This document shows, in pieces, positions 1 to 8,582 of a stretch of 64,000 nucleotides of DNA (within the stretch, counting starts at the first letter, position 1; the number at the start of each line of letters is the position of its first letter). The translations under genes and the position numbers were made by a program. Source of the DNA: Candidozyma auris (taxonomy: Eukaryota > Ascomycota > Pichiomycetes > Serinales > Metschnikowiaceae); NCBI RefSeq assembly GCF_003013715.1, contig NC_072817.1:124001-188000 (forward strand), in the 5' to 3' direction. A model generated the notes under the pieces. The model saw only the letters and a list, made by a program, of their open reading frames with translations, was not told where the DNA came from and searched no databases.

Positions 1-682
1 ACATTACTACACTGTTGAATTTTCACTCTAGGGATGCCTAAGCCCGCTCCCATTCTTTATGATTCCCCTCTGGCATTCTTTCCCATACGACATCCGTTGG
101 GGCGGCTCTGCAACGCAATGGATCTCGATCTAGGAAAATGTTCTCATGCAGATGACAAACAAGTGTAGCTTGGGAAGGTGAAGTGTTATTTTGATTGCTC
201 CATTACCGAAGCCGGTCAACACTTGGACCATAATGTAGTTGCGTAAACAAGCATGAGCTGACTCTGATCTCTTGTTCAGGCACATTCTAGCTAGTATGAA
301 AAAGGCAATTCCAAGAATCCCTTGTTCACGGCTGAATGGGATTGGCAATACCACGTAACTTTAGACCTGTGTTGAAAAAATTAAACCATGCTGATTCTAG
401 CTGCAACTCCGCATGCACTGATCTTCATTTTCTAGAGCTTGCATTCTTCTATTTTTCCAAAATAAAACCTAAAGGTGTGCCTGGTTGAATCTCTACTTAC
501 CGGAAGTGCAATCTCATAGAGATCCAGTTTTTGATTGCTTCTGAAGTGTCGAATTTTTCACTTGAGTTTCAACAAATATCAACAGAATACGTCTCCCCTT
601 TTCATGATCTCCATGATTGTCGGTCAAGATTTTCCCGTACACCTTTACGTTGCATATTGATATTCTTGATCAGCCTTGCTGG
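1..682. other. Intergenic, no gene recognised
   Basis: Frames in this stretch are short and show no recognisable protein features; the longest is a 74-codon minus-strand frame near 130-354 with no family resemblance. It may be the 3' flank of a gene outside the window plus the distal promoter of NRK1. No tRNA-like fold or repeat was seen. Confidence 0.5.
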
Positions 683-693
683 TGGCTGCGAAA
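683..693 (+). promoter_or_regulatory. Recurrent 11-bp promoter word, exact copy
   Basis: Exact TGGCTGCGAAA, ending 207 bp upstream of the NRK1 start codon. It is one of eight exact copies in non-coding DNA of this window; see findings. Confidence 0.6.
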
Positions 694-900
694 TGTGAGG
701 GCTAGAAGCCTGTCAGTGAATTACCACCAAATTTATTGAACTCGGTCCAAGAATATTTTTTTCCTGTACTTCAAGGCTTTTTTGATCTTGTAAAAGTCTG
801 GAAAAGCTCGAATATCACATCTTGCCAACTTGATGTTCCAGTTGATTGGCATGTGGCACCTACAACTTCGCACTTCACCATCACAACTACTGCTTTTTAT

Positions 901-1602
901 ATGACTCTTTTGATTGTAGCCATTGGTGGCCCCTCGTCTTCAGGAAAGACGACGGTAGCAAGAGCGCTTCGACAGGTCATCTCGGAGGCCCCACTCGTAC
1001 ACTTGGATGACTTCTATCTTCCCGATAGCAAGATTCCACAGCACCCTACTAAAGACGTGGCAAATTGGGATTGTCCCGAGGCTATTGACTGGGAGAAGTT
1101 CAAGAAGTATATTGAGGAGCTCAGGCTGAACGATGCGGCTGACTTGCCCGTGAAAAGCTTGGAAATGGACACGGAATTGAAGTTGGGGCGTGAAGAAATT
1201 GATGAATTCGATGATTGGGCGGAGGAAATCTACAGGCGTTACAGGGGAAAAAAAATTGTCTTGGTTGAAGGTTTCATGCTCTTTCACGACAAAGGAATTC
1301 TGGATCTTTTCGACAAGAAGTTGCTTTTCCATGGACCTTATGAGGTATTAAAGGAACGCAGAGAATCTAGGCCTGGGTACCACACCGCTGAAGGGTTCTG
1401 GAAGGATCCTCCAAACTACTTTGACGACATTGTTTGGCCAGAGTTTAAGCGTACACACGAGCATTTGTTCAAGAATGGTGACGTAGAGGGCAAGCTCACT
1501 GAGGAGGCAGAGAAACAAGGCATTCGAAACTTCAATAACACGGGGATTCATAATGTGGTTGAAATGACAGAGTGGGCTCTAAAGAAAATTGCGGAACTTT
1601 GA
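901..1602 (+). CDS. NRK1: Nicotinamide riboside kinase
   Basis: Phosphorylates nicotinamide riboside to NMN in the NAD+ salvage pathway. The 233-residue protein opens with a hydrophobic beta strand and a P-loop (GGPSSSGKTT, about residues 9-18). The LDDFYLPD segment follows at about residue 36, and an NWDCPEAIDW block resembles the substrate lid of the Nrk/uridine kinase family. The frame is open further upstream, to about 736, but has no ATG there; the ATG at 901 sits directly before the P-loop strand and matches the usual family N-terminus. Length is typical (yeast Nrk1 is about 240 aa). It is convergent with KRE33, with 43 bp between stops, so the transcripts probably overlap at their 3' ends. 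Confidence 0.93.
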   Translation: MTLLIVAIGGPSSSGKTTVARALRQVISEAPLVHLDDFYLPDSKIPQHPTKDVANWDCPEAIDWEKFKKYIEELRLNDAADLPVKSLEMDTELKLGREEIDEFDDWAEEIYRRYRGKKIVLVEGFMLFHDKGILDLFDKKLLFHGPYEVLKERRESRPGYHTAEGFWKDPPNYFDDIVWPEFKRTHEHLFKNGDVEGKLTEEAEKQGIRNFNNTGIHNVVEMTEWALKKIAEL

Positions 1603-1645
1603 ATAATGCAATTAGATATACATGTTCTTTCCTATGTTCTCTTAC

Positions 1646-4600
1646 TTACTTTCTTTTCTTACTCTTCTTAGACTTGCTCTTCATTTCGCTCTCGAGAATC
1701 TTCTCGGAGCTTTCGCCTTTTCTCTTCTGTCTATTGCTCTTGACGCTCAAAACACCATCACCTTTTGCGGCCCTCTCAGCAGCCTGATCATCCCATTCCT
1801 TCACATCATCGCTGATAGCATACTTCTTCAAGTCAAGTGCATTGATAAGCTCTCTTTGTTTCGTCCTTAACTCAGACACCGCTTCTTCACCAGCCTCATT
1901 CAAATCGGCGTTAAGCGCCTCCTCCGCTGCTTCGGCATCGTAAGCATTTATTGGCTCTTCTCCATTCATTTCACGCATCTCGTCATCTTCAAGAGCAGGC
2001 ATGCTCTTTTCGATATCCCTGCTCAACAATTCACGGAAGTATGTGGAGAATTTACGCACAATCTTAGAGAACATGGCCATGGATTGGGATACAGGCAAGT
2101 TCAACTCCTTCGAAACGTCATCCATGTTCTTGTGCTGTAACCCAATTGCTAGCAAGATGGCTGCCTGAACAGACGACAAGCTTACCTTGCTATCAGTGCG
2201 CTTAGTGAAGTAAAGGGATGCAAGCAATGGAAGCATGTCGAGAATTACATGGTAATCCAACATGTTGTTAGCGTAAGAGTCCAATCTCTTTAAATCAAAT
2301 GGAGAAAGAATAGCATCGAGCTCGTCTCTAGTGAATGGTTTGGGTTTGAAGTTAGCGCTTTCTCCCAGTTCGGCTGATTCTATTAGGCTAAGTGCCTGAA
2401 CGGCAGTGAACTTCCTGAACTCGTAAGAAAGCAAGTGCAAAAGTCTCTTGTGGAAATCTTTGGCAAATTCGTGAAGCCAAGCGTCGTTCTTATTTCTCAA
2501 GACCTTCAACATAACACTAGTGTGCTCACCAGTCAACTCATTGGCGGTTTGACGTAAGTAAACAGGAACAAAGCCAGAACGTTTCCAAAATTTATGCAAT
2601 TGAGGAGTCATACCGTACGACACACCGAGGTAATCTAGCGCATAAGGGGGTTTTTCTGACAACTTGAGTAAAAGCGGCGGAAGAGCCTTAGCGTCACGGA
2701 GACGAATCTCATCCTTAAGAGAAGCACCCTTCAACTCGTCATCGGTGACCCTTTGGAGTGTGTGATCGTCAAGGACGTTTGACTCGCTGATATCAGTGAA
2801 CTTACCTTCGAAGTAATCTTGCAACAACTCCAAAGCTTTAGAACCGTAACCCATACCAGCATAGTCCGGATTAGTGGCGATACGAACAACTCTGGCACCA
2901 CTCAAGGATGCAAACTCCTCATCTTGAAATTGTTGTGACACAAGCCAGGGGATTAAGTCACCACCAGCACGCTGACCACGCGACAAAGACCTTCTTACAG
3001 ATTCCTTTGAAATTTCACCTTCGAGTGCCAACTGTACAACACACAAGGGATCTGGGATTCTGTTGTCATTTGGATCGATTGGGGGAAGAAGAACGTACAA
3101 TTGATGAGCTGGGGCATCACTCATAAGTTGTAAATCATTCGGGGAGTTCTTGTAGTGGGATGCAACATACAATGCCATCATCTTTTGCAAGAATGCTTCC
3201 GAGACTGGGTGGTATGAAAACAAGGTATCTCTGTTAACGTAGAATAACTGACACTCGGATGGATGGGGTGTTCCTTTGGTAGCGAAACGTGCATTCTTCG
3301 TGAGTGTAGCATCCAAACATAAAAGTTTGTTGAGCCACTTCTCCACAGGGTCGCCAGGTGCATAACGAATAGGTTCTTCCAACACGACTTCACGGAGAGT
3401 TCTAGCCATAGAAGCAGTGTCAACGTCAATTCCCTTCTTGTCACGAGAGACGATTGTGGTCTCATTATTGGACGAGTTGGAACGAGACTGGTCTCTCAAC
3501 TGCTGGATTAATTTGAGCGACAAAGAACGGCCGGTACCTTCGTAACCGTTGATGGTGGATGCCATGAACACAAGATATGGGCCCATGAGGCGTTTGACGA
3601 CAGGCAATGGAATAGCAGCGGCCTCATCAATGATGACCAATTCGGCTTGACCCAAAACATGGTGATCATTAGGCGATATATACTGGATAGTCTGACGATG
3701 GTCTCTCTTGATATCAACTCTAACAATGGCCTTGTTAAAGGATGGGTTTGTCAGCTGAATAATATCATAGTCCATGTGTTCGGTGAAGCCCAAAGCATCA
3801 AAACCCTTAAAAATAAACTCAAAGAGCGTCTTCAAGTTCTCAGGAGAAGGCGAGGTGACAAAGATGTTGGAATAGCCGTGAGATACAGCAGCAGCAATGG
3901 CAATACCAAGGGCAGCGGATTTACCACGACCTCTTCCAGCCGTTAATGTGACAGTGTTTCTTAAAGACTTCTCAGAAATCACGTCAATAAATGTCAAAAC
4001 CGCCTGAGCCTGATTGACTGTCTTAGCAAGGGCAACAAGGGAGCCAGCAGGTTGGACATCTGCTAATGAATCCTTAAGCGTTTTGAGTTCTTGTTGCTGT
4101 GGTGTAAGTTCATCTTCGTCAGCAGGGGGAAGAGGCTTGACGTGCTTACCACCGGAGATGGGCAATACGTTCAACTCGTCGTCTACTACCAAACAAGTCT
4201 CACAAGAACCCAAAGACAAGAGAAATCTCTCATTGAAACGGGCGACCACATCATCGTGTGCCTCTGTTCTGTATCTAGAGTGAATGTCCATGGTCATCGT
4301 GTAAAGCTGCTTAAGAGAAGTCATGGACTTTAAGAGCATCACCACAAGTCCACCTCCTTCAACCGTCTCAACTGTACGTGCCAACAAATTTGGCGTAATT
4401 CCTTCGAAGTCTTGCAAAATACACATACCGTATGTGTTACCTAAAATCTTCTCCGTTTCTTTATAGTAGACATACCTGATGTTCTGGTTTGAAATAAACG
4501 CTTCGAAAGGGTCCTGGTCATTCACATCACGGATCCCGCGCTTGATCTCCTTCTTGATCTTGTTCTCTCTCTTTTTTCTATGTGACGTGAATCCCAAAAG

Positions 4601-4786
4601 CTGTTTCTTGTACGCCCACAACACTGACTTGTTCATCTTTAGGTCTGCACTCATCATCAAGTAGTGCAAGTTTGGGAGTTGGTTCCTAGCCTTGTCACCA
4701 ACGATAATCAAGAAGCTTCTCTGTTTCTCTTGGACACCATTCCGAATGAGTGCCGGAATACGGGAGTCAATAGCCTTCTTACCCAT
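1646..4786 (-). CDS. KRE33: RNA cytidine acetyltransferase (Kre33/NAT10)
   Basis: Makes N4-acetylcytidine in 18S rRNA and, with Tan1, in tRNA-Ser and tRNA-Leu; it also acts as a helicase-like factor in small-subunit assembly in the nucleolus. The 1046-residue protein has the full family order: an N-terminal TmcA-like domain (about 1-200), a RecD-type helicase domain with Walker A GRGRGKSA at about 284-291 and a VIIDEAAAIPLP Walker B segment, a GNAT acetyltransferase core containing RIATNPDYAGMGYGSKA, and a C-terminal tRNA-binding region. It ends in a lysine/serine-rich tail typical of nucleolar proteins. Length matches yeast Kre33 (1056 aa). The start at 4786 gives the conserved MGKKAIDSRIP N-terminus. 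It is divergent from the Ndt80-type gene. Confidence 0.97.
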   Translation of the reverse strand: MGKKAIDSRIPALIRNGVQEKQRSFLIIVGDKARNQLPNLHYLMMSADLKMNKSVLWAYKKQLLGFTSHRKKRENKIKKEIKRGIRDVNDQDPFEAFISNQNIRYVYYKETEKILGNTYGMCILQDFEGITPNLLARTVETVEGGGLVVMLLKSMTSLKQLYTMTMDIHSRYRTEAHDDVVARFNERFLLSLGSCETCLVVDDELNVLPISGGKHVKPLPPADEDELTPQQQELKTLKDSLADVQPAGSLVALAKTVNQAQAVLTFIDVISEKSLRNTVTLTAGRGRGKSAALGIAIAAAVSHGYSNIFVTSPSPENLKTLFEFIFKGFDALGFTEHMDYDIIQLTNPSFNKAIVRVDIKRDHRQTIQYISPNDHHVLGQAELVIIDEAAAIPLPVVKRLMGPYLVFMASTINGYEGTGRSLSLKLIQQLRDQSRSNSSNNETTIVSRDKKGIDVDTASMARTLREVVLEEPIRYAPGDPVEKWLNKLLCLDATLTKNARFATKGTPHPSECQLFYVNRDTLFSYHPVSEAFLQKMMALYVASHYKNSPNDLQLMSDAPAHQLYVLLPPIDPNDNRIPDPLCVVQLALEGEISKESVRRSLSRGQRAGGDLIPWLVSQQFQDEEFASLSGARVVRIATNPDYAGMGYGSKALELLQDYFEGKFTDISESNVLDDHTLQRVTDDELKGASLKDEIRLRDAKALPPLLLKLSEKPPYALDYLGVSYGMTPQLHKFWKRSGFVPVYLRQTANELTGEHTSVMLKVLRNKNDAWLHEFAKDFHKRLLHLLSYEFRKFTAVQALSLIESAELGESANFKPKPFTRDELDAILSPFDLKRLDSYANNMLDYHVILDMLPLLASLYFTKRTDSKVSLSSVQAAILLAIGLQHKNMDDVSKELNLPVSQSMAMFSKIVRKFSTYFRELLSRDIEKSMPALEDDEMREMNGEEPINAYDAEAAEEALNADLNEAGEEAVSELRTKQRELINALDLKKYAISDDVKEWDDQAAERAAKGDGVLSVKSNRQKRKGESSEKILESEMKSKSKKSKKRK

Positions 4787-4890
4787 AATTTAGAGAGCTC
4801 AGATTCTTGATACTACAACCTTTTTTGCAGCAGGTGTAATGCGATGTGCATTGCAAGGGTATCGTGCGAGACTCATAAAATACTTAGTCG

Positions 4891-6669
4891 ATGATGGCTG
4901 TAGATGTGTGCGACCAGGAACCATTTTGCAGCCAATATTTGGGTTCCCATCTGTTCACCTACCCATTTTTCATGACGCCAAATATGATTTCCGAGGATGT
5001 CTCAACCCTCGAGCAAGTAAAAAAAAGACTGGCTCCACGCGCTGGTACGCAATTTCGAATCGGGCCCCCGTTTATGCCCACTGTCTCCATGTGTTCCTTG
5101 GTAACAGACTCGGGAAGGAAGGTCGAGCCCATCATCATGGCCAGAAGCGATCGAGGTTTCGAAAAAGAGAATGAAGAGTGGATAGCATATAGGAGAAACT
5201 ACTTTTCTTTAGTGGCAGCCTTTTACTTCCAAAACGAGTCTCTCGAAGCGTGCAGCGATAATTGCTTTTATTGCATAGATAAGCTGGGCGTCAAGCATAC
5301 AGTGTCGTATTTCAAGATCGGGATATATGATGTGTGTCCTGACACTGGAGAATTAACAAACACACTTGTTCAACACACCTCCAAACGTGACAAAGGTCCT
5401 CAATTTGATCCACCGGTGTACAACGCAGTGCTTGGGATTCTCCCACTGCACGATTTCATGAAGCTGATCTCTAACATCAGAAACATGAGCCGTCTCCACG
5501 AATGCCACAAGAAATTTTTTTTGACAGACCTCAAGAGGCAATCGGTCGGCAAAGGCATTTTAGGCAACTATCCAGCTGCTGAGTCTATTGCTCGAGTGGC
5601 TAGGTATGAACGGATGCAATTTTCAAAGAGCTCAAGCCAGTTGAGCGGGGTTAACAGAGCGTTGAAGCTTGTGGTGAGACTCATGTGTGTGATTGAAAAT
5701 GGAGAGTCAATTCTAGTAGCGGCTGCAGAGACACCTACTCTTACAATAAGGGGACGTTCGCCTATGCTGTATATCCACAAGAGCCTTGCAGACAGCTCAT
5801 TTGATAAGGAGAACTTGGTGAGCTCTTCTTGCAAAAAAAGGTCTGAAAAGTCTGAGAGACCATCTTATATGGGTCGCAAGCTCCCATTAAGACCTCCCAA
5901 CAAAAATACGAACTTGGATAATCTGCCAATTCGTATCACGATTAAAGACATGATATCGTCACCTTATGAGAGTCTGACACCGAAAAAGAAGGAATACATG
6001 GTATCTTTTAAGATCACGCCCTGGAAGTTACACATTGACAATTCTTTGCACCACTTGGTCCCACACGATCCAGCGAAGGTCTCACTAGATATACCTGGAA
6101 GCCCCATGACAAGCATGCCAACTACACCTGTTGATACGTTTGAAGATGTCTCTAGAGGAGTAAGCCCTCCAGCTTCAATACACTCTGATCCCATGGTCCA
6201 CGATAGACAGGTTAAGTTGGTCAATGCTTTGAAGGAGTACAAGCAAGTGAGTAGCCAAATGATCAAGTTAGACCCTGCTCACAGCTGTGAGCTCGACTTG
6301 CCTGTGCCATTGACTGGAGTGTGCTTTGCTACAGAGACGACCAGCATTCCTAGGATTGAGCGAAGCAGCTTTTACAGGCTGCCTCCACAGACTTTGGGGC
6401 AGCCCATAGTGCACTGTAAGCATGGCTGCAAAATGAGAGTCACACGAGAAATGGAAGAGTTCCTGGAACAAATCAAAAGAGATCCCGACATATGCCTGCC
6501 AACCACGACTTTTTTCGATGAGAATTCTGATTCAAGTCTCTTGAGATTCCGCAACCTGCTTTCCCGTATCAAATCACAGGTAATTCATCTGCCCCCCACA
6601 TCTTGCGACCACGCACTGACCACGCTCACCCAGTTTAGCACCACTGCCGTCGAAGAGTCACTTTGGTGA
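4891..6669 (+). CDS. Ndt80/PhoG-family transcription factor
   Basis: A DNA-binding regulator of the Ndt80 family. In yeast, Ndt80 drives mid-meiosis genes; CTG-clade paralogs (NDT80, REP1, RON1) control drug response, biofilm and GlcNAc use. Family hallmarks are in order within the first 290 residues: LAPRAGTQFRIGPPF, RSDRGFEKENEEWIAYRRNY, LVQHTSKRDKGPQF, VARYERMQF and IRGRSP. These cover the s-type Ig-fold DNA-binding domain. The rest is serine/proline-rich with no known domain. The first ATG (4891) is adopted, but in-frame ATGs at 4972 and 4984 are good alternatives because a copy of the recurrent promoter word lies at 4924. Which of the three paralogs this is cannot be decided from the sequence alone. 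Confidence 0.88.
   Translation: MMAVDVCDQEPFCSQYLGSHLFTYPFFMTPNMISEDVSTLEQVKKRLAPRAGTQFRIGPPFMPTVSMCSLVTDSGRKVEPIIMARSDRGFEKENEEWIAYRRNYFSLVAAFYFQNESLEACSDNCFYCIDKLGVKHTVSYFKIGIYDVCPDTGELTNTLVQHTSKRDKGPQFDPPVYNAVLGILPLHDFMKLISNIRNMSRLHECHKKFFLTDLKRQSVGKGILGNYPAAESIARVARYERMQFSKSSSQLSGVNRALKLVVRLMCVIENGESILVAAAETPTLTIRGRSPMLYIHKSLADSSFDKENLVSSSCKKRSEKSERPSYMGRKLPLRPPNKNTNLDNLPIRITIKDMISSPYESLTPKKKEYMVSFKITPWKLHIDNSLHHLVPHDPAKVSLDIPGSPMTSMPTTPVDTFEDVSRGVSPPASIHSDPMVHDRQVKLVNALKEYKQVSSQMIKLDPAHSCELDLPVPLTGVCFATETTSIPRIERSSFYRLPPQTLGQPIVHCKHGCKMRVTREMEEFLEQIKRDPDICLPTTTFFDENSDSSLLRFRNLLSRIKSQVIHLPPTSCDHALTTLTQFSTTAVEESLW
4924..4934 (-). promoter_or_regulatory. Recurrent 11-bp promoter word, one mismatch
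   Basis: TTTTGCAGCCA, the reverse complement of the recurrent word with one change. It lies 137 bp from the KRE33 start. It falls inside the Ndt80-type frame only if that gene starts at 4891. Confidence 0.4.
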
Positions 6670-6851
6670 TAAAAATTGGAGAGTTATCTGATTATTACGG
6701 CATGGAAGCTCAATCATAATTTTGCGCTTTGTTTCTGCCTTCCTACTTGCTGATGGTGTTGGTGGGTCGTTCCACTACCGAATTGGTACAGCGTTAAACA
6801 GCTTACAACTTCAAGCTCACATCAGGCTCACTCTGACCACAGGCTCCTAGC

Positions 6852-7193
6852 ATGCTCTTTTTTAGTTTCTTCAAGACTTTGGTGGACCAGGAGATTATCT
6901 TGGAGTTGAAAAACGACATCGAGATCAAGGGTACCTTGCGTTCTGTCGACCAGTACTTGAACTTGAAGTTAGACAATGTCTCGACTGTGAACGAGAACAA
7001 GTACCCCCACTTGAAAGCCGTGAAGAACTTGTTTGTGAGAGGTTCCACGGTGCGTTACGTCCATATGAGTGCTAGCGCTGTCGATTGCACGTTGCTACAA
7101 GATGCGTCTAGAAGAGGTATGTCGAAATCTCTTGAACGTTAAGGAGACATCTTTACTAACAAAATAGAGGCCATGGCTCAGGCTGGCAAATAA
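6852..7193 (+). CDS. LSM2: U6 snRNA-associated Sm-like protein Lsm2 (one intron)
   Basis: Lsm2 is a subunit of the Lsm2-8 ring on U6 snRNA (splicing) and of the cytoplasmic Lsm1-7 decapping ring. Exon 1 is 6852-7116 and exon 2 is 7168-7193, giving 96 residues. The first 80 residues carry the Sm1 motif (ELKNDIEIKGTL, VDQYLNLKLDN) and the Sm2 motif (FVRGSTVRYV) in near identity to yeast Lsm2. Reading through the donor would replace the conserved LLQDASRREA segment with an unrelated tail; splicing restores ...SRREAMAQAGK then stop, which fits the family length of about 95 aa. A splicing gene whose own mRNA needs splicing. Confidence 0.95.
7117..7167 (+). other. Intron of LSM2 (51 nt)
   Basis: GTATGT donor at 7117, perfect TACTAAC branch site at 7154-7160, acceptor TAG ending at 7167. 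The branch A to acceptor distance is very short. Confidence 0.93.
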
Positions 7194-7301
7194 AAGAATA
7201 ATGTGTGGTGGATGAATGAACCACTTCACGTGTACATTAATTTCTGTACTATCTAAATATACATAAAAATGGGAACCGCTCAGCTAAGGTTTAGCTATAT
7301 T

Positions 7302-7970
7302 TCACTTGTGACTTGACTGTTGGCCCAGTGCTTGGCCTGGCTCTTTACTCAACCTTTCGAAGCACCGAGCTCTGGTATGACCTGACCGGTTACAGTACGA
7401 GCACGTCCGTTTCTGCTTGCCGTGCTGCTTCTTGGATTGTCGTGAAGAGGCCGTTGGTGCTTTCGCTATGTTATCCAGTAGTGCTGGGTCGGTATGCGAG
7501 TCAGTTACGTTGTTATCACTTGCACTTAACGCCAGTATCGCAGCAGAGAGGTCATCCACTTGCGCTGCTTTCTGTTGTGCAACAGCACGAGGCACCAAAA
7601 TATAGTCACACCCTTCTTGCAAGCTGTAAATGATATTCAGGCAATTCGAGCATCGTAGTTCCTGGTCAATAACATCTGTAACTTCCTTATCGCTTTCTTC
7701 CCCTTTCAGCAAGAACATCTCGAGAGGAACAACTTTATTGATGTACGCATCTAGTACTCGTAGTTTGACCTCATACTCTTTCTTCAACCTATCTAGTTCC
7801 TTTGACTTTTGTGTGATAGCTGCTGCGAGCTCCCCGACGGTTTTCAGCACCTCAAATACCAGCATATGGACTTGATCTAGCACTTCTTGAAGGCTTGAAT
7901 CTGGTTCATCAGGGAAGCTGATGAAGGGCTTCTCCATGCACACCTGCCCCATACAACTGAAAAATGGCAT
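7302..7970 (-). CDS. Zinc-knuckle protein of unknown function
   Basis: Not recognised beyond its motifs. The 222-residue protein has an acidic N-terminus, a probable coiled coil at about residues 45-75 (AAITQKSKELDRLKKEYEVK), a C-x2-C pair at about 107 (RCSNCL), and a C-terminal CCHC zinc knuckle (CSYCNRSGHTRARC, about 188-201) in a basic context. Zinc knuckles usually bind single-stranded RNA or DNA, so a nucleic-acid role is possible but inferred. The start could be Met1 or Met7 or Met12 of the frame. It is convergent with LSM2, with about 108 bp between stops. Confidence 0.65.
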   Translation of the reverse strand: MPFFSCMGQVCMEKPFISFPDEPDSSLQEVLDQVHMLVFEVLKTVGELAAAITQKSKELDRLKKEYEVKLRVLDAYINKVVPLEMFLLKGEESDKEVTDVIDQELRCSNCLNIIYSLQEGCDYILVPRAVAQQKAAQVDDLSAAILALSASDNNVTDSHTDPALLDNIAKAPTASSRQSKKQHGKQKRTCSYCNRSGHTRARCFERLSKEPGQALGQQSSHK

Positions 7971-8582
7971 CTGATACTCTATAAGGGTCTCAATTCAATT
8001 ATTGAGCCTTCCAAACATACTTTTTAAGCTGAAATAGTCACAGCGCATGAGTGATTTTGACTTTTGCTTGCCTTCCAACGATGTGGATTGGTAAAACATT
8101 TAAAACTGCGACTAGGAGCTCCATATTGCTTCCCTGTGATCTGCAGGGCGTACTTCAACTCTTGCACTAAATTTGAATAAAGAAAGTGATTTTTTCGTTG
8201 AGAAGCGTTTGAACTAAGGGTTAAATTTACCTGTACTGTATTTAAACTTTATCATTTTTCGTGCTGTGATGGCGTTTGGCAGAATCGCACTGCTTGTGTA
8301 CTTCGCAATTTGGACTACATTGAAAGTGTCCGGTTCGATCCCCGCGGTCGAGGATGTGGTTATTCGAGTAATCAATATTCCTATCCTCAGTAATGAGTAG
8401 CACTATCACTGGAGGGAAGATAATTCAGCACAGTAGGCTACCCGTGGCGGAGGCGAAGCGGATGGCACATTCTTTGGCATTGGTTCAGGTTGTTAAGTAT
8501 CTGGTGTGGAGACTCCAATTTGATTTCTTTTTTAAATATTACTGTCTTCTATTCGTTCTAGTATACAATCTACTTGATGATG
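7971..8582. other. Intergenic between zinc-knuckle gene and RFT1
   Basis: About 610 bp containing the promoter of the zinc-knuckle gene and the 3' flank of RFT1. Apart from a possible 43-codon ORF (8269-8400) I see nothing clearly functional. Confidence 0.5.
8269..8400 (+). CDS. Possible small ORF with hydrophobic N-terminus
   Basis: A 43-codon ATG-initiated frame whose residues 5-17 (RIALLVYFAIWTT) are hydrophobic, like a signal peptide or membrane anchor. A TATA-like ATTTAAA lies about 30 bp upstream. No family is recognised. It ends where another short frame (ATG at 8393) begins, so it could also be one exon or a chance ORF. Confidence 0.18.
   Translation: MAFGRIALLVYFAIWTTLKVSGSIPAVEDVVIRVINIPILSNE

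Noticed and set aside
130..354. 74-codon minus-strand frame
   Set aside because: No family resemblance, composition looks random, and it begins within a gap.
940..1332. Minus-strand frame inside NRK1
   Set aside because: Shadow of a clearly conserved plus-strand gene.
6423..6433. TGGCTGCAAAA inside the Ndt80-type coding region
   Set aside because: Encodes part of the protein and differs from the exact word; likely coincidental.
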